From Budorcas taxicolor (taxonomy: Eukaryota; Chordata; Mammalia; Artiodactyla; Bovidae): DNA of 64,000 nucleotides. The DNA lies in assembly GCF_023091745.1 (NCBI RefSeq), contig NC_068926.1, positions 51,484,001 to 51,548,000 on the forward strand, written 5' to 3'. Shown in pieces: positions 1 to 64,000 of this stretch (the stretch's first letter is position 1; the number at the start of each line of letters is the position of its first letter). The notes beneath the pieces were generated by a model. The model saw only the letters and a program-made list of their open reading frames with translations. It was not told the origin of the DNA and searched no databases. The position numbers and the translations under genes were made by a program.

Positions 1-1579
1 GCTTGTGTAACAAATAACCTGGAGTTGCTTGGCCCCAGAATTTACCACTTGGCTGTGCTCTATTGGAAAACTTGACACTGAACGCATAATTTCCCTAAAT
101 GGTAGGATGCCAGGTTGCACACAGGTGATATTTTTTTCATCTTAATGTCTTTGATCATGTGTTGGGAGATCACATTGTCCCTAAGATTTGCAGATACAAT
201 AGCTGAAGCTGAGGCTAATGTAGGCACTGAGGCTTACTTTGAAAAGAGTAGAAAGGTAAGTCCAAGTTCAGGTGTGAGGTTGTCTGGCCGAATCCCCTCG
301 GGGACTGGCGGGAGGTGTGTTGGAAGCTCAGATACACAGTAGGTTTCCAGCAAGGTCGCCAACCCTGTGCTGAGTCCAAGTCAAACCCGCCCAGGGCTTG
401 GAGTTTCCGAAATAAGGAAGTGGCATGACTCAGGACTAAATCGGCTGGTTTTTCTTTCTTTCTTTTCTTTTCCCCCGCTCTTTTGATAGTGTTTTAGGCA
501 GAAAATCTTGTTTTGCAAACCAGAGTTTCTCTTGGAAAGCGGTGGTTGGTGGGAGGGCTGTAGACATGTCTTTCTTGCAAGTGGCCTGTTCTGCTTCACG
601 GAGGGAATAGAAAACTTCAGGGCTGGCTGGGGCTGGCTGGGGTGGTGGGAAACAAGTGTCTCCTGGGGGGAGGGATGTGAGTTTCGGGGTGGGGGGACTG
701 CAGCTGTGAAATTCCCAGGACACAGATGGATGGCAGTGTGGTACTGGCCGAGGGTGCTGGAAAGATTCCTCCACCCTCAGGTTATCAGAACTTGCCCATG
801 GTGGGGTTGGGGGGTGTAATTGGTGCAGGTTTGCAGACCCCAGAGATGAGAGCTGCCTGCAGTGGGGACCCTGAGAGGGTAGCACCTTGGGGAGGGTCAT
901 GACAGGGACAAGGCCTTTCTGGGGGCCTGTGTACTTGAGTTGATGGGGGCTTAGACACTGCTCCCGTGAGAACAGTTCATCTCAGGCCCCCAGTGTATGA
1001 GAAGCTCCCTGCTGAGGGTAGCCAGGGCAGCCAGAGCGGCCAGGCCAAGCCCCCTTACAGGGAACCCCCCCTCACCATCACCCCCTGCTCCTTCGCCTCT
1101 TTCTGTGCTCCGTGACTCAGACCTCCTGGCTTGGCTTCCTGTCTTGGTCAATTTCACTTCCTAGTTCTGCCTCCCTGAGGCTTCAGAACGAAACTCCTTC
1201 CTTAGAAATTAGAAGTGAGGTCGGGGAATCCAAACCACAGGGGATGTTGGCAGAATCTGCTGTCTGGGGGCACAGAGTGCGTGAGGGTGGGCCCCTGGTG
1301 TGAGAGGGGGGCACTCCCTCCCTTCTCTTCTGGGGAAGGTTCAGGACCCCCCCATGGGGATAAACGCTCAGCCCACTCCTGTCTTTGAAGCTGGGGGCCC
1401 CAGCAAGGTAGCAGAGGTGCCTGGGGGATGCCCAGTGAGCCCCCAAACCCACATGCCTAAGGTATCTGGAGCTTTATTCATTTGCCGGGTGCCTCCTGCC
1501 CACCTAGCAGTTGTGGGTGCAGAGACACTGCCCTCAGTGAGCAGCGGAGCCAAGGAGCTAATTTCAGGGAGCAGCGATC

Positions 1580-1990
1580 AGTGCTCTGGAGATACCAAAA
1601 CCCCATAACGGCAGGGTGGCCGGGAGGAGAGCTTTGGAAAGAGTGGTCACAGCAGGCTTCTCTGAGGAGCTGTCCCTTGAAGCTGAGAAGTGAAGGAAGG
1701 CAGAAGGAGGTCTGTGAAAAAGCCACGCAAGCAGCAGGGACAGTGAGTACAGATGTCCTCGGGCACACCTAGGGGCTGGGCAGGAAAGGTCCTGGTGGGT
1801 GGCTGGAGCAAGGAGAGGGGTAGGAATCGGGTTGGACAACGGGGGCGGGGCGAGTCTGCGGGGCCTCACACACCACACCAAGGCCTTTGGGCGTTATTCC
1901 AATAGCATTGGGTCATCACTGGCAAATCTGAAGCAGAGGAGTGACCCGATTGGATTGGCATCCTTAGAAGCCCCCTTGGGCCTCCCTTGC
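1580..1990 (+). repeat. Diverged ancient mammalian interspersed repeat
   Basis: The text reads like the family also present at 11190-11790, 23610-24090, 30545-31330 and 34060-34790, with phrases such as a tctgaggagctg block near 1660 and gaagcagaggagtgaccc near 1930. I do not assign a family name; the copy is heavily decayed. Confidence 0.45.
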
Positions 1991-2689
1991 AGAGAAAGGA
2001 TCGTGGGACTCAGGTGGGACGTCCGGCTCCCCAGCGCGGTTGGGCTCTGTTGTCCTCCCTGGGGGTGAGCCCCAGGGCTCACTGCGAGGACTGGGGGCAA
2101 GGCGGTGGGACAGGGGTGGACCATTGTTCCTTGGGTTTCATGGGCAGGATGGAGAGGCTTGAAGGCAGAAGGGATGAGCAGGTCAATGACCTGGGAGTTG
2201 AAGAAATCGTTTGTGACCTGGATCTTGCTCCAAAGTTCAACTCAGTTAACTTTCAACTCCCTGGGAGCTGCCTGGGGCATCTGTAGCAGGTGTTTTTTAT
2301 GGGGCACAGGCTGACCTGGGCGTCTCAGAGAGGGAAGAAAAAAGTAGCCATGGCCCCAAGACCCTCCAGGAGCAGAGAGCTCCCTAAGGACTCCAGACCC
2401 TCCCCCTCCCATCCTCAGGGGTTGGAGGTCTCACTTGCATTTGGAAGAATCCCCTCAGATTCTAAGCTTTCTCCTAGAAGGCGAACCTAGCCCTGCCCAC
2501 CCACCGCCCCCTTCCAGCCCATCCAGACTTCTAGAGTCCCCCACGATGGGCCTGGCCACCCTGGCAGCAGTCAGGCGGGAAGGGGGGCAGACCACAGGTG
2601 GAACCAGCGCACAGGGGAATGACGGCGGAAGAAGCTGTTTGCTCCCCGGCTGCCTGCCGGGGTGGAGAAGCTCTGTTTTTCTGAACCCT

Positions 2690-3569
2690 CATCTGTTCTT
2701 ACCGCTGCTGACGCCGCCACCGCCACGGATGGGGAGAGAGGGAGGGGGAGGCCAGTGCCAAGTTGGCCCGCCCCCTTCTGAACCTGGGTTTCTGCCACGC
2801 TCCCCCGCCCGCCCGCTCCCGGGAGCCTCCGTCTGGAGGTCACATTCAGCCCTGACGCGTCTCGCTGGGTCAGGCAGCAGGAAGATCGGCCGAGTCCTTG
2901 TGCGCCGCGGCGAGGCTGCCGGACAGGCGGTGGGGGTCGGGGTGGAGGTGGGGGTGGGGTCTTTGGTTTCTGCCCGGTGGCGGCGTCAGGGGTCCGGGGG
3001 CTGAGCGCCCACGCTGGGCACGTCGGTGCCCGGAGGAGGCGCGGACGCGGTGCTCCCTGGTGACGCCTGGCACGGGGCACCGAGCACACAGCCGACAACT
3101 TCCCGCCGCCCTCCCCCATCAGGCGAAGGGCACCTCGCATGCCCGCAGCTGCGGGGGGCGGGGGGTGGTTACGGCTCAGGGGTGGCAGCGCTGCCGGAGG
3201 AGCCCTGGGCCACCACGGGCGGGCGGGCCGGCGGGCGGGCGCGCGCAGCACAGAGCTGCTTCCCCGCCCTCCCCGGAGCCAGCCTCCGCCTGCCGCCCTC
3301 CATCGCCCGGCCCCTCCCACCGCCCGGCCCCTCCCTCCTCCCTCCTCCCCTCCTCCCTCCCTCCTCCCTCGCGCCGCCGTTGGACGAGAAGGATGTGAGG
3401 CTGAGCTGAGCCGCCAGCAGACGCCAGCCAGAAGCCTTGCGGAGCCGGCACCACGGCCGCCCAGCCTCCCGCCTCCCAGCCCGCTGCTCCCAGCTCCGAT
3501 CCCTGGAGCATCCTCGAAGCCGTATGTTTCCGGAAAACTTGGCCGAGGGGGAGACGCAGATGAGAGGAT
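2690..3569 (+). promoter_or_regulatory. Intronic CpG island, possible alternative promoter
   Basis: About 880 bases very rich in G+C and CpG, including GGCGGGCGGGCG-type blocks around 3220-3245 and C/T-rich runs at 3300-3370, while flanking intron is CpG-poor. CpG islands inside genes commonly mark alternative promoters or intragenic regulatory elements (general knowledge). At its 3' edge lies an ATG (3524-3526) followed by 15 codons and a GTGAGT donor at 3570. No TATA box is visible within the island. Promoter activity is inference. Confidence 0.6.
3524..3569 (+). other. Candidate alternative first coding exon of NCOR2
   Basis: An ATG opens 15 codons (MFPENLAEGETQMRG) plus one base, then GTGAGTGAGT. 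The piece ends in phase 1, as the SANT2 exon needs, so splicing 3569 to 6353 would create a Cys codon (T+GT) and continue in frame into SANT2. An in-frame stop lies upstream (3407-3409), so the ATG would be a true start. Against it: the base before the donor is T rather than G, the ATG has C at -3 and T at +4, and the phase fits by chance one time in three. I do not recall such an isoform. Confidence 0.25.
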
Positions 3570-3994
3570 GTGAGTGAGTGGCTCCGGGGAGGGGACTGGG
3601 GATTGGGGGGGCTCTTGGGACACGGTGACGGGGACCCCAGGGGTGACAAGGACCTCAGGCTGGTGGGGGGGGGGACTCGGGGTTTCTCTACCGTGGGGTC
3701 CCACCTCACTTTCTTCTAGGGCCCCTTCTCAGCCTCTCTGGCTGTTGGGTGGGGGCTCCCTGGGAAGGAGGTCTGTGTTGAGGCGGATCCGGGAGGGGTC
3801 CTGGACAGTGTGCTCAGAGGTGCTCTCTCCAGGTCGAGGGGTGGGGGCTTTACGCCTCATCAGGTTCAGGTTGTCCCTGAAGCATAGTGAGGTCTACAGG
3901 GCATCTCCCTGTGCCCAGCACCCTTGGTCTGGGTTCTCAGAACCAGAAGACAGCCCATACCCATCCACCCGCACCCCAGGTGTCCTGGCCGGTA

Positions 3995-4110
3995 ATATTA
4001 GGACACTCACCCCAGCTCTTTGCACAGCACTTAAAGAAACTGAGGCCCAGAAAGCAGAGGGAATGGCGGGGACCACACACAGCAAGTCTGGGCAGGGCTT
4101 CAGGGTGGCT
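3995..4110 (-). repeat. MIR SINE remnant
   Basis: Contains the MIR hallmark aaactgaggcccagaaagc followed by a cacacagcaagtc block, the reverse complement of the MIR core. Confidence 0.55.
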
Positions 4111-5009
4111 CAGTCCAGCGGTCCTTCCCAGGCGGCGTTCAGGCAGGGCTGGGCGACACCCCCCCACCCGCCCCCCAAGCCCCTGCTGCTGCCACGAGTG
4201 GAGTTAATTAGAACCTCAGCCTCTCAGCCAACTCCATGCCATCTCCTTATTTATGTGTCCAGTTTGTAAATGTCAACCTCCCTGGGGTCCAGCCACCCCC
4301 TGGGTCCTTGTCCACCGCCCCTCCCTACCCCCCACATACTTACCCCCCCAGCAGGCCCAGATGGGAGACCCGCCCTCTCCCTCCCGGGGTTCCGGCCCAA
4401 CGTGTTTGCCTGGGCTCTCTTGGCCCCGGTTGGGGAAATATAAATAAACGCGTCCCCGTCGTCCTCGGCCAGGTTCTCTGGAAGTGGCAGCTGCTGCTGG
4501 CGCAGGCGGCGGGAAAGGTCAGGGGGCTGGGTTACACTTGATCCCACACCCTGACTCCCCCCGCCAACCCACCCCCCCAACCCTCCGCCCCGTGCCTGTC
4601 CTTGAGGAACCCTGAGCAGCGGCCGTGGAGCCACGTGGCCTGGTGGCCTCCACAGGGGAGCAGGTGGCCTGTCAGTCCAGCACCCCCTCCCCCACCCCAC
4701 TGGGCCTATAGGCGGGAGAGCGGACAGCCCCGGACCCCATGTCTACTCGGCCCCGTGGCCCACCCCGTGAGCTTGCAAGTTGCTCTAATCTCCGGAGCAT
4801 TGGTTTCCCTCCCGTCCAGGGGACGTGAAAACGGCTGTGGCCTCGACAGCAAGGATAAGAGGGAACCAAGTCTTTGAAGGGCTTTGCAAACTCCAGGTTG
4901 CTCGGCCATGTGACACGGTGGTTTGTTGATGTTGTTTTTGATGCTGTTTTATTTCTGTGTGAGCCTTGTATGTAGCAAGCCGCCGGCACATGTTTGGATG
5001 AATGGGTAG

Positions 5010-5045
5010 ATGGGGGGAGGGATGGATGGATGAATGAATGAAAGA
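5010..5045. repeat. Short (GGAT)n/(GAAT)n microsatellite
   Basis: Tandem GGATGGATGGATGAATGAATG visible between a GGGGGAGG run and unique sequence; too short and impure for more comment. Confidence 0.75.
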
Positions 5046-6237
5046 CAGAAAATACCGACAGGCAGAATGTCAGCCCCTCAGGCTCCCACCCCTACAAAAT
5101 ATAGCCCTCCTGGCTTGCAGCTTGATTTGATTCAAGGAAAACGACCTCAAACTTCGTTATGGGAAATCTTTCACTAGTCGTTAGGAGTCTAGCTCTGGGG
5201 CTCAGAGGCCGCTCTGTTCCCAGCAACGTGACTCAGGCTTCGTTCCTGCTGCCCTCTGGGGGCCCAGTCCTGCCCCGCAGCCCCTGGAGGCTGGAACCTC
5301 CCCTCAGCCCCTCCTGCAGCTGTCAGGAGGGGGGCAGGCCCTACCTGCTTGGGCTGACCTGGGCGCACAAGGTGTGCTGCTCACCAGGGGATATGAGACA
5401 TAAAAACATAGAGGTACTGGCTGATGTGAGGCGAGCCCATGTATTGGGAGCACGGCGGGCAGATGGGCTGAGACTCAGGGCCGGCTGGAGGCGGGTGGGG
5501 GGTGCGTCGGGAGGGACTGCATTTCTGCTGAGCCTGGCATTTACGGTGTTGAAAATGGAATAGGGGCTGGAGGTGCAGCTCTGGCCCGAGTCTGTGGGCA
5601 TGGAGGGAGCTTTCTCTGCCCTAGGTGAGTTTGGGGTGGCGCCTGCCAATTCCTAGGGGTTTCTCCCCACATCAGAAGTCTGTGAGTCTGTGTGAGAAGC
5701 TCATGGAGATGAGGGTGGCTGTGATTTGTGGAGGCAGGTCCACCCCAGATCCTGAACGAACCTGGTGGGGCACGAGTCCAGGGTGGGCCTTTAGGTGTCC
5801 CAGGGGAGCTTGGGGTTGCCCTGGTTAACCTGGGCATGGAGGCTCCTGGCCCGATTCGCCCCCACCCGAACTCCACCCTCCCACCCCTGCTCACACGGTC
5901 CTTCCTTTCCCTGGCCCGGTGCGGCCGGAAAACAGCCCTGTCTCCCGAGGCCTCCTCGTCTGCAGCTGCGAGCGAGTGTCAGTGCCGGGTCACGACCAGC
6001 AGGGGAGGAGGAGAGGTGGGGCCCCGGGCGGGATCTGTGCCCCTGACCTCAGCCCCAGAACCCTTGATGGTGACCTCAGCGGGGGTGCACCCTGGCTGTT
6101 CCCACCTGCCCTTCCAGTTCCTGGAGCCCAGGCCTCTCTCAGGGGGCCCAGTCCCCTCCTTCTTGTACCCTCCCCCACCAGCCCAATCCCCGTGTGTGTC
6201 TCTTTCCAGAAACCCTGGACTGGTGCAGTGAGCCTGA

Positions 6238-63532
<57,295 letters not shown>

Positions 63533-64000
63533 CGGTCAGAGTGGGGAGGGGGCAGCGAGCAGCTGGAGCAGCGGGTCGAGGAGTGGGCGGCCGCCGACTC
63601 CCCGCACTGAGGAAGGAGCCCCTGAGTCTGCCTGTACGCCCATCCGTCCGTCCGTCCGTCCGTCCAGAGCCGGCATCCTTGCCTGTCTAAAGCCTTAACT
63701 ATGACTCCCGCCCCGGCTGGCCCGCGCAGTGACCTTACTCAGGGGATGTTTACCTGGTGCTCGGGAGGGGAGGGGCCGGGCCGGGCAGGGGGCGCAGCAG
63801 GCGTGTGTGGCGGCCACACGCGTACAGCCGGGGCGGCCAGGGACCCAAAGCAGGACGACCACCCACCTCCCACGCCACTGCCTCCCCCCTTAACGCATTT
63901 GGAACCAAAGTCTAAACTGAGCTCGCAGCCCCCGCACCCCCAGCCCCGTCTGCCCCCAACCCACCTCTTGCTTAGCACTCTGGACAGACGGACACGGGCC
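63533..64000 (+). other. NCOR2 3' UTR (start)
   Basis: Follows the stop. GC-rich with a short GTCC repeat at 63646-63666. No AATAAA or ATTAAA is seen, so the polyadenylation site lies beyond the window. Confidence 0.85.
63646..63666. repeat. (CCGT)n short tandem repeat in 3' UTR
   Basis: About five uninterrupted CCGT units in the 3' UTR. Confidence 0.95.

Noticed and set aside
2571..3704. 377-codon open frame on the minus strand
   Set aside because: Produced by high GC in the CpG island; low-complexity Pro/Arg/Gly sequence without a domain.

Overview
This window is mammalian nuclear DNA holding most of one large gene read on the + strand: the 3' two thirds of NCOR2 (SMRT, nuclear receptor corepressor 2). 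The host is a ruminant. The introns carry many Bov-tA/Bov-A SINEs, which are ruminant-specific, together with CHR SINEs (Cetartiodactyla) and a BovB-derived piece. I cannot tell cattle, sheep, goat or deer apart from this sequence.

I could place 31 coding exons, all with AG/GT borders and agreeing phases. They run from the SANT2 exon (6353-6495) to the stop codon at 63530-63532. Together they give 5,753 coding bases, about 1,916 residues of the C-terminal part of the protein; the N-terminal exons (including the first SANT domain) lie before base 1. Region by region: 1-6352 is upstream intron with a strong CpG island at about 2690-3569. 6353-20890 encodes SANT2, a basic linker and a large acidic/proline-rich exon. 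27908-39865 encodes the middle repression region. 36546-46077 carries five copies of a GSITxGxP motif and the BCL6-binding peptide. 47176-49881 encodes further repression-domain exons, including an Arg/Glu repeat and a Gly/Ser run. 52543-61458 encodes the nuclear-receptor interaction region with its CoRNR boxes. 62597-63532 encodes the conserved C-terminus ending in the SPEN/SHARP-binding LSD motif, and 63533-64000 is 3' UTR with no polyadenylation signal seen.

The protein works as a scaffold: SANT2 contacts histone tails and supports HDAC3, the central region binds other repressors (including BCL6), the CoRNR boxes dock on unliganded nuclear receptors, and the C-terminal tail binds SPEN. The most notable features are the in-frame alternative 3' extension of exon 22, which adds a third CoRNR box, and an intronic CpG island with a possible alternative first exon whose phase fits SANT2. 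Others are the GSIT repeat layout, two large satellites, a roughly 70-base duplicated block and a composite CHR/BovB insertion with a 17-base target duplication. I see no bacterial or viral system here; apart from NCOR2 I found no second gene. Exon numbers below count within this window only. Repeat family names come from recognised consensus features, not from a database search.
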